From Dermacentor variabilis (lineage: Eukaryota > Arthropoda > Arachnida > Ixodida > Ixodidae), in contig NC_134576.1 in NCBI RefSeq assembly GCF_050947875.1, forward strand, positions 56,796,255 to 56,860,254: 64,000 nucleotides of DNA. The letters run 5' to 3'. Every line of letters starts with the position of its first letter. Position 1 is the first letter of the stretch. Positions 44,151 to 55,929 of this stretch are shown here, piece after piece. A model generated the notes under the pieces. It worked only from the letters and a program-made list of their open reading frames with translations, had not been told where the DNA came from and did no database searches. The position numbers and the translations under genes were made by a program.

Positions 44151-45134
44151 AATAGGAAAGCTCAGTGTACATTTATGAAAGGGTGTATTGTTGAACTTGT
44201 TTACCCAATTTTTGTGCTTACAACCCGCACCAAAAGTGCGAAAAATATAGCGGAAAAGTAGGGGTGCCGGTTAATGCGAAATTCCCATGGAGATGCAGTT
44301 TTGAAACAATGAGCAGGTTGCCTTGAGGTGTAGCTTTACACCAGCGCACGTTGCGCTACCCTGATGTTGCATTTGAAGGCAGACGTTGCCGCCAATGGAC
44401 ATTTTGTGATCTACTATAGAAACCCAACCTTTCCCCAACTCTGTGTTTTGAATCTCTCTTGATGCAGTGTGCACGGGTGAGGCCATAACTGAACGCTACA
44501 GGATAAATTTCACCATGACGGAGTTCCGTAAAACTATACCCACACCCTATCAAGCAACACGCATTCCGCGTGGATGACAATACTGCCACCATGCAGAAGA
44601 AACAAATCCAAACCTTGGGCTCAGGGGTTATGCGGAGTCCGCTGAGCTGCAGCGGTGGGAAATATTTATTTATGTGTAACTTATTGCTATGTGTTGTGCA
44701 CAGCTCCACTTCGATGCCTTGTTGAGGACGTTGTCCCTTGCTCACCGTGCAGGCACATGAATAACCAAGCAGTTGAAACAGTTCGTAGGCACTATGTGTC
44801 ACTTTCGGCTCCAAAGCCATCTACGTTGGTCGCTACATATATCCCGTTGGTCGCCTCGATATATGTAGGTTGTTTCAGTGCTCACCACTTACGTGATTCC
44901 CACACTGTGGACCTGATCGGCAAACCGGCCTACAATATGCATTCCTGAGACCTTAGACACTAGTGTACGTGAAAACAAAACTCCGTAAGACAGTACAATG
45001 ATGGGCCAGCATTCGAGAACTCGCTACTAATGAGACATTTGGCGTTGCAGCGTTAGGCGCGTAGCAGTTAAAGAAGGTTCGACGAAGGAAAAGAAGCTTA
45101 AGGAGATGTAGACACGAATTAAAGAACGATATAT
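44151..45134. other. Unassigned
   Basis: A 154-codon minus-strand ORF at 44356-44820 has no recognisable domain. A short inverted repeat (ACATATATC/GATATATGT) sits at about 44836-44868. Nothing else was seen. Confidence 0.35.
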
Positions 45135-45536
45135 TGCAACGTGAACTCGTTTATCTTTTACGGGTGAGCGCTTTTAATGTCTAAGAAATGTTATCGCTCA
45201 GCGCAGGACGCGTCTACATGTATGGGAAGTTCCTAGAATGTTATCGATGCTTCTATGCGCTGTCTGTGGTCGCTGAACCTTGAGTAATCTGATAGCATGT
45301 TTGCGCGACGCGAATGGTGTAGAACTTTGTGGAAGGCGCGCGCGTTCGACGACTGTTCTATAAAGGCCGACGCTCTTGTCCCGCTGATCAGATTTTGACG
45401 ATCGCCGACTGTGTTCGCCGTTGTCGCCGTTCTTTAAGTGTAGCCTATTTTTGTGGGCACAGGTTCCCCCAATAAAAGTTAGTTTCGTCTTCCACAGTAT
45501 TGCTACTGTGTTTTTCATAAGTCACTCCATGTGACA
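45135..45536 (+). repeat. Element C 5' LTR
   Basis: It aligns with the B LTR (minus sense), including the TCTATAAA box near 45357 and the CAATAAAAG signal near 45470, ending CATGTGACA. Confidence 0.85.
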
Positions 45537-45554
45537 TCTTGTGGATTTTCGTTC

Positions 45555-46893
45555 ATGTACCAAACGCCCCCGACAAGCCGTGATCCAAGTCCGGAGCGCA
45601 AAGAGAACACTAACGTTGTCCCGGACTATCGAGCAAGCCGCCGTCTTCAACAGCTGCTCCCGGAGCACGGACTTCTACCTGAGAAGACCAAGACGATTGT
45701 GGCCAAGGCAACCACAATGGCAGCCCCAGTGTCACCCATCGTATTTCAACAGCCCAGAGAGCCCTCTACCTACCTTGAAGCTACGTCGGAGGATCCGGAA
45801 ACCTGCCTCGAAACCTTCAAAAGGAAATCTCGACCTTCAACAACGGGACCTCTGAGCATAAGCTACGACTAGTGTATTTCTCATTGGAAGATGTCGCGAG
45901 AACTTGGTTCGAGAACCAGAAGTCCACCCTTACAACATGGGACCTGTTCCACAGTAACTTCCTGAGGACGTTCACGAGCGCTGTCCGTAAAGAAAGGGCC
46001 GAAAATCTGCTGGAAACCCGAGGCCAACTACCCAATGAGATCATCGCCATCCTCACGGAAGAGATGACCCGTCTTTTCCGGCAGGCTGACCCGGAAATGT
46101 CCGAAGGGAAAAAAGTGCGTTTCTTGATGCGAGGCGTAAAGCAAGAACTTTTCGCCGGAATCATACGAAACCCACCTCAGACCATAGCCGAGTTCAAGAC
46201 AGAGGCCACCACGATTGAGAAAACTTTAGAAATGCACACTAGGCAATATAACCGCCAAGTGCTCACGCATTAGAGCGCCATCCAAGCACTGGGCTCCGGT
46301 GATCTCCAAGGGACCATCAGTGCCATTGTGCGCGAAGAACTGCGCAAGGTCTTGCCTTCGTCGCAGCCTCAAGTGGCCTCGATCGCTGACATCGTGAAAG
46401 ATGAGATTCAGCGATCGCTTGGAGTTCCTGCGGTGCAACCTTAATTACTGTGGTCCCAGCAAGAAGCGATGACCTACGCCGCCGTAGAACGGCGTCAAGG
46501 TCCCACTCCGCGACCACGTCAGGGCCCTGTAAGGCCCCAATTCCGTCGTCGGCCGCCGCCGCCGCCAGCACGCCTAACCGCCGTGCAGCATACCTACACA
46601 AGGAAGACGGACATTTGGCGCAACCACTCTGCTACTACTGCGGCGGAGCCGGCCATGTGTACCGCCGATGCCCATACCGCGACCTGGGATTCCCTAGGGC
46701 GGGCGCCGTCAACGCAGCCTGCCCGAGGGAAGGTGAACGCCCTCGCGACATCACCGACTACCTTGCCGCTACACAGTGGAGCTCTCGACAGCCACCCCGT
46801 TCGCCGTCACCAGGCCGCTACCTGTCGCCGCAGCGCCGTCCGTACACTGGCACAGCCCGGGGCCGGTCCGTGAGCCCATATGCGGAAAACTAA
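45555..46893 (+). pseudogene. Element C gag
   Basis: Frames 45531-45872, 45872-46273 and 46450-46893 cover capsid and nucleocapsid with breaks between them, including a TAG at 46271. The zinc knuckle CYYCGGAGHVYRRC is intact, unlike that of element B. Confidence 0.85.
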
Positions 46894-49800
46894 AAGCAGC
46901 AACCAAAGGACGTGGGGTTGCTTTTCGTCGAACTGATGAAGATCCTCCGCCGCCTACAAAGACAACGATGAGACTACCCCGACGAAGCCTGGAAGCAACG
47001 AATACGCAGACAAAAGACCCTCTGATGACGCCACGTGTCAGCCACAGGTCAACGCGACGCAGCCGTGATCCGACGCCAAGATCAAGACAAAGACAAAGAA
47101 CCACCGACCTTGACGTGCTTCTCGACGGCGAAGCAGTCACCGCCTTAGTAAACACACGAGCCGATCACTCCGTCATGAGTCGACCCATTGGCACCCAGTT
47201 GAAGAAAGTTAAAACCGCATGAGGAGCCCTCAAATTCGGACCGCTGGAGGACACCTCATCACTCCGAGTGGAATGTGCACGGCGAGAATAAGCATTCATG
47301 ACCGGACTTTCCCTGCCACCTTCGTTATCCTCCAACAGTGCTCAGGAGACGTCATTCTCGGTATGGACTTGCTGAACCAACACGACGCAATCATCGACCT
47401 GAAGTCAAAGTCAATAATGCTGTCGGAAGATAAAGCGATACCCCCGGAGAGCCCTCGTAGTCATCGCGCCTTGAGTGTGCTCGAAGATCAAGTGAGCATC
47501 CCCCCTCGCTCCAGTATTGTTATTTCGGTCGGCACCGAAATACCCGCTGACGTAGAAGGCTTCATCGAAGGCGACCAACGTCTACTGCTCGACTTTGAAA
47601 TTTGCGTCGCAAGAGGGATCGCTTTACTGCGTGGAGGAAACAAGAAAGTTTTGTTGATAAAGTTCAGCCGGGAGTTCAAGCACATCAACAACGGCGCGAC
47701 GATCGCATGCATCGAGCAAATTCTGGAGACCAGCAATGCGTTTGTCCTCTCGGATTCTGCCGCATCTACCCCGACGAACATAGTTCTCGAGCCATACTTC
47801 GACATAAGTTCAAGTCTTCCCGTGATTAAGCAGCAAGAGCTCAGAAGTCTTCTTCGACGATACAAATACTGCTTTTCGACGTCATCAAGAATTCGACAAA
47901 CACTGTTAGCAAATCATCGCGTAATAAGCGAAGAGTGCGCTCGACCACTCCGCCAGAGCCCTTACCGAGTTTCGACGCCAGAACGCGAAGCTATAAGACG
48001 ACAAGTCGACGAAATGCGGCGCGACGACATCATCCAGCCGTCGAAAAGCCCGTGGGCGTCTCCTGTTGTCTTAGTGAAGAAAAACTACGAGACTCTACGT
48101 TTCTGCGTCGATTATCGTCGGCTGAACAAGATTACGAAGAAGGACGTATACCCCCTCCCATGGACAGACGACCCATTGGATCGTCTCTGCAAAGCTCAAT
48201 ACTTCTCGTCGATGGACCTCAAGTCTGGCTGCTGGCAAATAGAAGTCAATGACAGAGATCGCGAAAAGACCGCCTTCATCACGCCAGACGGCCTCTATGA
48301 GTTCAAGGTTATGTCATATGGACTGCTCGGCGCCTGCAACATTCGAGCGCGTGATGGACACGGTTTTAGCGGGACTGAAGTGGCAGACATGTCTTCTTTA
48401 CTTGACGACGTCGTCGTCTTCGCCGGAAATTTTGAAGCTCACCTTAGGCGGCTTGCCACAGTACTAGAGGCCATCAATTCATCAGGGTTTGAAGCCGGAA
48501 AAGTGCCGCTTCGCTTACGGTGAGCTCCTGTTTCTAGGCCACGTCATCAGCAAATCTGTAGTCCGCCCCAACCCGCAGAAGACAGCTGCCATCGCAAAGT
48601 TGCCGCAGCGCATTGACAAGAAGGCAGTGTGTAGATTCCTTGGCATGCGTGCCTACTACAGGCGCTCTGTCAAGGTCTTCTCATGCGTCCCGGAGCCGCT
48701 TACACATCTAACCAAATGTTATGTCGAGTTCAAGTAGGAAACAACGCAGGCCGACGCATTTCAAGAACTAAGACGACGCAAGCAGTCACCGCCGGTACTT
48801 GCACATTTCGATGAAGACGCCGAAACCGAAATCCATACTGATGCCAGTATCCTAGGCGTCGGCGCGGTCCTAGTCCAGAGGAAAGAGGGACTTGAACGGG
48901 TGATAACTTATGCTTGCTGGTCGCTGTCAAAAGTGCAAGGCAACTATTCTACAACTGTAAAGGAATGCTCGCCATCATTGCCCTTACCTATATGGCAGAC
49001 CATTGAAAGTTGACGACGACGAGGACGACGACGCCTTCCTTGCAATAATAAGCGCGGAAGATTTCACTAAGCAGCAATGAGCAGACCCGGAGCTAAAACA
49101 CCTCGTCGAGTATTTGGAATGGAACACCAACGTTGTCCTTAGGGTACTTAAGCGCAGATTGTCTTTGTTTACGATGCCAAACAACCTGCTCGTGAAGAAG
49201 TTCTCACCAGTCCGCGCCAACTACGTTCTTGTTGTTCCGTTAGCGCTGCGTCCAGAAGTATTGCACGCAATACATGACGATCCAACCGCTGGGCACCTCG
49301 GATTCTCCCGGACACTGCCGAGGTTACAGGAAAACTATTACTGGCCGCGTCTGACCGCCCACTTTGCCCGTTACGTCCAGACATACCCAGACTCTCAGCG
49401 ACGCAAGACACCACCGACAAAGCCAGAAGGATTACTACAGCTGATCAAACGTTCTTGCCGACCATTTCAGCAAATCGGGATGGATTTGTTGGGACCGTTT
49501 CCACGTCAATATCCGGAAAGAAATTGATTGTTATGGCAACGCACTATCTCACCCGCTTTGCTGAAAATAAAGCTCTACCGAACGGAAGCGCAGCCGAAGT
49601 GGCAAAATTTTTCGTCGAGAACATTCTGCAGCGACCTGGCGCCCCAGAAATCCTCATCACCGACAGAAAAACGGCCTTTACTACAGAGCTCACCTAAGCC
49701 ATTCTGCAATACAGCCAGACAAGCCACAGGAGGACAACTGCTTACCCCCCGCAGACCAATGGTCTTAGGAGCGCCTGAACAAGACCGTCGCCGACATCCT

Positions 49801-50348
49801 AGCAATGTACGTCTACGTCGAGCACAAGACGTGGGACACGGTCCTGCCTTACATAATTTTTGCTTACAACGCGGCGGTGCAAGAAACAACACAGATCACG
49901 CCGTTCAAGCTGGTTTACGGCAAGAATCTGACGACTACTCTAGGTGTCATGCTGCCGCACGTCTGCGACAAAGAGAGTCTTGACGTCGCCACCTATCTCT
50001 AGAGGGCCGAAGAAGCCCGACAGCTCGCCCGCCTGCCGGCCAAGAACCAACAGAGGACCGGCAGCCGATACTACAACCTTCGACGAAGCTACCTAGACTT
50101 GGTACTCGACGTAGCTTCGTCGAAGGTTGTAGTGTGCCCGGCAACCGTGTGTGGGTTCGGACCCTTATACACCGAAGAGCACTGAGCGCGAAGTTGTTAC
50201 GCCGCTATTTCTGACCATACAAGATCATCCGACGGATTGGCGCACTCGACTCTGAGGTGGTGCAAGACGGCGCTTCGCTATCAGAGCGGCGCCACCCACG
50301 ACCTGAAGTAGTTGATGTTGTGCGACTTAAGCCGTTCAACCAGCGCTA
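46776..50348 (+). pseudogene. Element C pol
   Basis: Protease (NTRADHSVMS, where VDTGAD is expected; ILGMDLL), RT (FCVDYRRLN, SSMDLKSGCWQI, then a frameshift at the YLDD box near 48400), a fragment of RNase H, the integrase zinc domain (HDDPTAGHLGFSRT at about 49275) and the integrase core (LITDRKTAF near 49660) follow in order. It is heavily interrupted. A 22-bp palindrome near 50071-50132 is inserted in the integrase C-terminal part. The last recognisable codons end about 50348. Confidence 0.85.
50071..50132. repeat. Perfect 22-bp inverted repeat inside element C pol
   Basis: Positions 50071-50092 and 50111-50132 are exact reverse complements with an 18-nt spacer. Element B lacks the second arm: at the matching place it has ordinary coding sequence. 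The arm looks like a local copy of the first arm made in inverted orientation. Confidence 0.9.
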
Positions 50349-50512
50349 ATGAACTTTGGGGACGTCGCATAACTGAACTTTGGACTTTTTTTATTTTGTC
50401 ACCTGGGGCTTTGTTTTTTGTTGTTTTGTTACTTTGCTGAACAAGTGACCTTTCGTGTTTCACTCTCCTGTTATGTTTGTAGCATCGGGACGACGCCTTT
50501 AGAGAGGGGAAT

Positions 50513-50625
50513 TGACACGTTAACTCGTTTATCTTTTACGGGTGAGCGCTTTTAACGTCTATGAAGTGTTATTGCTCAGCGCAGGATGCGTCTACGTGTA
50601 TCGGAAGTTTCTAGAATGCTATCGA
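50513..50625 (+). repeat. Element C 3' LTR, truncated
   Basis: It matches 45135-45245 closely (TTAACTCGTTTATCTTTTACGG onward) and then stops at a junction with Penelope-like sequence. Confidence 0.8.
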
Positions 50626-51090
50626 TTATTGCTTTCAGGAGAATGCATATTCGCCTGAAAGAGCACAACAGCAATATGCATAATACTGTAAAAGTGCATC
50701 TTGGCATCCATTGTAGAGACTGCGACAGCAAGGTTTGCCACCCTGTCTTCGCTGGAACACAAGTTTTAAGTAAACGCAGTAACCAACTAAGGCGTGAACT
50801 TAACGAAGCTGCGCACAACGCCTGGTCAAAAGAAGCAAGGGTCAGTAGCCCCTTTTTATCGTTTACGTCTAAAGAACTGAAATTTTTAGCGGGGGGATGT
50901 GAAGATTACAGCTATCTCTCTTTTCAAAGCGGCATGTATGATTGACTGTGAATATGGGCAATGTTTTTTGATTTCCCCTCTTGGTTGGAGTTATATATTC
51001 TTCGTTCCAAGCAATAAACCTCAGTTGCAAGTTAGCGCTCGTCCGTGTCGTGTCTCCCTTACGTCCCCGTCAAAACCGCGCGGCTCTTTT
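50585..51090 (+). mobile_element. Penelope-like element, GIY-YIG end and 3' part
   Basis: The ORF 50586-50945 carries RLKEHNSNM, then VHLGIHCRDCDSKVCHPVF, SKRSNQLRRELNEAAH and KELKFL. This is the C-terminal half of the GIY-YIG endonuclease domain found at the end of Penelope-like reverse transcriptases (H-x-C-x2-C and E-A-x-H features). The 3' part near 51010 has CAATAAAC. RT is missing, so this is a 5'-truncated copy. Confidence 0.65.
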
Positions 51091-52137
51091 TCAATTCTGG
51101 CTTACAAACTCGCCCGAACTTCCGTTATAATGATTTATATTTTGCTGGTTTAATCAGATTCCTTAAGCACTCGAGAAGGATACTACACTTCCAATAATGC
51201 TCGTACAACGGGGTTCTATCTTTATAATTTAGCGACAAAGAATGGGGCAGTGCAGGTCTGTGGCTACGTAAATGATCCAACTGACGGTGAACGCCTGAGT
51301 GGTCCAAAGGCCAAGGAAAACTAAATTAAGAGGAAGGGAAAGAAAGAACTAGTACACCAAAAGGCTTGAAGAACAATCAGCAGAGTACGTTTTCGTCAGA
51401 AGCGGCGTATCGCTTATGGCTTCTATACATTCCAGTAGTTTCAGCGAAAGTGCGGGGCATATCCTGAAAATATAACCTACCAGAAATGGCTGTGAAACTG
51501 TCTACACTGTAGCATATCTACTATGTCTACAGATGTTTCATTCAAGTCACATATGACTCGTGCAGAAAGGAAATTCAACGTCTGCATTCCGCAAACCCTC
51601 TACGAGAGAACACAGAACGTACAAATTGTAAAACGTCACTACAGCAAAACATTACGCCATAACGTCTGGCTTGACTTTCATATGCTCACAACCACACCTA
51701 CTGAAATGCGTCATCCTAAGGCTTCCAGGTCACACTATTGAGAATTTTTTCTACAAGCATAAACAAAAATGGTCATGCTCTAGTGTACAATATATATAAA
51801 TACAAAAGCGATAATCTTGCGACATTAGATTTCATTTCAGTGGATTCCTGGTCACTTCAACATTTAAGGCAACACCGAGGTAGATAGTTTAGCACACGCT
51901 GCCCACAATCAACTTTCCTCATCACGAAAGTGAGCGCCAAATTGTAGTATACAGACAGTCAAAACACTGGAAGCCACGTTAAACTTACTCCGGATCTCTG
52001 AATAACGTGGTAACGCTCTTGGATCAGCTCTCTTTATGGTTTGTTATCTTCCCACGAATAGTACAATTACTATATTTAAACATTTTATTAAGTAGTACAA
52101 TTACTGTCTACCACGTCCGAGTGTCGCATTGTCGAAG

Positions 52138-52533
52138 TTTCGCCAACCATGCGGATGAGGTCCATGGTTGCAAGCCCCAAGAAACGTATTTGAGAGACAT
52201 GTACTGTCTGGCTTCGGCCACGTTGAACATCGACTGGCTAAGCGGGCTCTCGAAGCTGCCCGTAGTGGTCAAATAATAACATTTGGGGTTTTACGCGCCA
52301 AAACCACTTTCTGATTATGAGGCGCGCCGTAGTGGAGGACTCCGGAAATTTTGACCACCTGGGGTTCTTTAACGTGCACCTAAATCTAAGCACACGGGTG
52401 TTTTCGCATTTCGCCCCCATCGAAATGCGGCCGCCGTGGCCGGGATTCGATCACGCGACCTCGTGCTCAGCAGCCCAACACCATAGCCACTGAGCAACCA
52501 TGGCGGGTGTAGTGGTCAAAGGTGTCCTTACTG
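52138..52533 (+). pseudogene. Oxidase exon 4 paralogue, split by a SINE
   Basis: It aligns with exon 4 (17458-17618). Removing the 235-bp SINE and one 12-bp target copy leaves 149 nt, exactly 12 nt shorter than exon 4, so the reading frame was kept by in-frame deletions. The remaining codons show [18 protein letters not shown] with no stop. The AG before 52138 and the GTAAGC donor at 52534 persist. It was probably coding until the SINE landed. Confidence 0.85.
52274..52508 (-). mobile_element. Ruka-like SINE inserted in the paralogous exon
   Basis: Closely similar to the 3773-4009 copy. Exact 12-bp duplication GTAGTGGTCAAA flanks it (52262-52273 and 52509-52520). The close match to the other full-length copy shows recent activity of this family. 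Confidence 0.9.
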
Positions 52534-52734
52534 GTAAGCGCATATTTTCTTAACGGCGCTTTCAACTCAGTATAGTGTGCAGCCGTAAAATGGTGAACCC
52601 GTGTGCTTCAAACCATACAGCACGTCAAACGATGAAGCATGGCTTCTTGAAGTGAATTGGTTGAAGTGAATTGCTCAGACGTAGGACGTAAGACTGATAA
52701 AATAGTTCCTATACGCTAGTGGGAAACGTTGCAT

Positions 52735-52978
52735 AGTAATTAAATCAAAGAGTTTTACGTTCCATAGCTACGATTACATTATAAGGCACGCTGTATGGGG
52801 TAACTCCGGATTGATTTTGACCACCCGGGTTTCTTACTGTGCACTGAAGTCTAAGGGCACGAATGTTTTCGCGTTTCGCCCCCCATCGATATGCGGCCAC
52901 CGCGGCCGAGATTGGACGGTGCGACCTTGTGTTTAGCAGCGCAACACCAAAAACCACTAAGCAACCACGGCGGGTGAA
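52735..52978 (-). mobile_element. Diverged full-length Ruka-like SINE
   Basis: All SINE blocks in order. It corresponds to the truncated copy at 17828 in the first duplicate, so it inserted before the duplication. Confidence 0.7.
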
Positions 52979-52984
52979 GATGTG

Positions 52985-55500
52985 TGGCAATAATGTCCGT
53001 CTCGCTCAAAGTGGTCCCGAACTTAGACCACTGCAGGGGTGTTTATTCAGGCCCGCGCCCCGGCGGAGCTCGAAAGTGCCATGCGTCGGCCCGCCGAGAC
53101 CGGCCTGGTGATTCGAAACCTGGCTTGTATTCAGTCCAGGCCCTACAGATTCACGCTTGCCTCACCCGGTTCGGTTCAGTGAGCCTATATATCGCTCGAG
53201 TTCTTCGTTATTGTGGGAAACTGCCATGTGATAAAAGGGCGCCGGGTGACCTTAAACATGCGATAAGCAGCGCTTTGCGCTGTGTCTGGTCTTTCTGGCA
53301 ACTGTTTACTTGTGAAGGAAATAATAATTGCGTTTTATTTCATTTTATCTTAGTATGGGCCTAATATCCACTTTATGACCCGATTAGTTGGTATTAAAGC
53401 TCAAATATGCAATTAGGCAAAGAGAAAATAGGGACAGATAAGGATATAAATGCCACCGAGAGTGGCACAACGCCTGCTTACTCTTAGGGAAGGATTCTAT
53501 AGATAAAGTTGCAGTATTGACAAGAGGCAGGTTTCACTGCGTCAGCATTTCCGCTAATATTGGAGCTAAACGAGGGCGTACATCACTTAATTACCTTGCA
53601 TGCTCTTTGCAGTGTGAGACGAAGGAACCTACTATAATTTCTAAACAGCTGTGCGGCAAAACAGGGTTTCCCAGATAACGTTAGCCAATCCGTTGAAAAA
53701 AAAAGATTTATAAGATGTGGCGCAAAGTACCACATTAAAATCTATGGTTTTCTGTCGTCAGGCCTCTGACAACGTCGCAAGTGTTACAATGGTATTTGGC
53801 ACAGTGAATTCTTAATGTTTATCTTTCCTTGAACAGCTTGTCCAATTTTAACTTCAACAGAAAGTATTGCGGCGTAGAGGAACACTCCTGTACACACAGC
53901 TAGCCATTTCATCTCATACTTGAATCTCACATAATCGTACCGACATACAGTGATTGAACACGAAGCAAAAGGGTTTCCGCGAATGAAAATTTAGATACGC
54001 TGGTATACTGAATTTCACGGATCTCATAAGCTTATTTTTAATAACAGAAATTCGTGCCCCGCAAGCTTAATGCTCATGTGCAAACATATTCTCACATTGA
54101 ACATGTCATTTTAATTGCTCTATTCATTCGACTTTATTATAATGTCGTACATATTTAACTGGACAATTTAGGGATCTTTGGAGATTGTGAAAATTTGCAG
54201 TGTTTCTTATTTTGTTTCACCAGGCAGGATTTTCAGTAAAGCACGTGGACAGCTTATGCAACGCAGTCTTTTTCTTCGTGAGATTGGCCTATGCTATTCT
54301 TATTGTTCACGTAAATTTGCGGCAATCAGACCCGGTGCTAGAAAAATATTTACAAGGCGACCAACACGATAGTTGAGTCACTTAAGGTGTCAAAAGAGCA
54401 TTAAAAGGAAAAATTCTCTGAGAGAATACAACTTTCGGTGTTCTGTTTTCTTTTTGGCATATCTCTCACCAAATTCGCGAAATTTTTCAACGTCCGCGTG
54501 GCTTGAAGCATTTGATCTAAACTTGACACTTGAAAGTATAAATTTAGTGTTATTTGATATAATTATGCGATAAACAACGACAGAAGATTCATCCTGAACA
54601 AGTAATCTAGACATATAATGGAAACCTGTAACGAGTTACGCTGTGCCTTAGCGCACATAAAAATGTGGATACATTTTCTAGAATTTATTTGTTGGCGCTT
54701 TATTTAATACTTCAATAACTTGCTTAAAGTTTATTTCATCTTTGTATATCAATTAAAAAGATCACGGACAAGGCAGTGCAAAGCGGCACATCAATGACCC
54801 CTGCCAAATATCTTCATATTTTTTTCAGCAAAAAAATATATTGCTGATGCCTCTGCCTTTAGGCACTTCTGCTTTTGAAAAACGTAACCAGCTCTACTGA
54901 TTTTCCTTTCAATAATCATCTGTATGCCCCACGAAAGATTCGTTGCACGAGTGAAGACAGTCTAGGGAGATTTTTTGGAGCACGTCTCACTCCATTCAAA
55001 TAGTTTGCGTTTTCTTCAAAGCCACTAGAAGGCAAATACCTTACTCTTCGCAATTTTCATTCGAATATGTGATGTCTTGCCACTTTTGAAATTGGTCACT
55101 CGTCGTCACTCTCAGCCATGCAATGCGCCTCCAATATTTGACTGGTGGGGCTGCTGTCGAAATCACAGCTATACCTCCATTCGGAAGTCCGGTGGTCCAT
55201 CTCTGTCATTGGCTCAACAGGCTCTACCAATGCGAAATATTAACAACGTGGGAATAATGCTGACCAGAACCTTTTAGTTTCGCGTAACAAAAGTACTCCG
55301 GCTGATCCCTGTCATTTTAAGATGATTATCGAAGTTCATGCGCTTAGAAATCAAGCAATGGAGCGACTACATAGCGACAGCACGTATCACCCAAGGCACC
55401 CTTACTTAGAATGTGTAATGGTCGTTCTCAGCATTCAAGCCCTTCATTTACATGCGGCATACGCTGTATTTGTAAACGACCTACTTTCATATGACCCTCG
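52985..55500. other. Unassigned intron-4-like stretch
   Basis: A GC-richer patch lies at about 53000-53200, then AT-rich sequence with short chance ORFs. No homology to copy 1 was noticed. Confidence 0.35.
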
Positions 55501-55529
55501 CTCTCCAAGGTCATTCAAGACCATGACGG

Positions 55530-55900
55530 CACCGCGACGACGGTATGTTGACGGCGCATGCAGTGAGGATCATGTGAATACGACGAGTGAATGGCGTCGA
55601 TTGAACGATGAAAGCAGTATGAAGACGACAGCCAAAGGACTATGCGATGATCTTTTGAAAGATGACGATAGCATTACGAAGTTGGCGTCGTGACAACATG
55701 AGGGCATGACGACAAATGTATGACGACAATAGCGTGAGAACGACGGTGACGAGAATCAGATGACGAAGTTTGAATGGTGACAATGAAACGACAGCAACGA
55801 CATCACGGTGATGGTATGATAAAGAATGTATGAAGACGAAGTAATGATGGTGATGCCATGACTACGGTGGCATAACCAACGACTGATTAACGATAGCACA
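55530..55900. repeat. Degenerate GATGACGA-type minisatellite
   Basis: Variants of GACGAC/GATGACGA recur irregularly through the stretch. The ORF overlapping its start (55322-55693) is probably a by-product. Confidence 0.5.
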
Positions 55901-55929
55901 ATTGTCCACATGGGCGGCTGCATAAATAG

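Larger units (their letters stand above)
45135..50625 (+). mobile_element. Ty3/gypsy LTR retrotransposon C, decayed
   Basis: Same family as element B, opposite orientation: LTR, gag and pol align with B throughout. The 5' LTR is 45135-45536. The 3' LTR starts at 50513 after a GAGAGGGGAATT purine tract but is cut off near 50625 by Penelope-like sequence. Many frameshifts and stops are spread over gag and pol, and most of RNase H is deleted near 48990. It is clearly older than B. Confidence 0.9.
51180..52785 (+). repeat. Segmental duplication copy 2, first block
   Basis: Diverged copy of 16474-17902: end of oxidase intron 3, exon 4 and the start of intron 4. Anchors are ACAACGGGGTT (16491 and 51208), AACGTCTGCATTCC, and TGCAGCCGTAA past the donor. 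Orientation is the same as copy 1. Confidence 0.85.

Noticed and set aside
44356..44820. 154-codon minus-strand ORF
   Set aside because: No recognisable domain, start context or homology; listed only as unassigned sequence.
55322..55693. 123-codon plus-strand ORF
   Set aside because: Its C-terminal part is translated minisatellite, and the N-terminal part has no recognisable domain.
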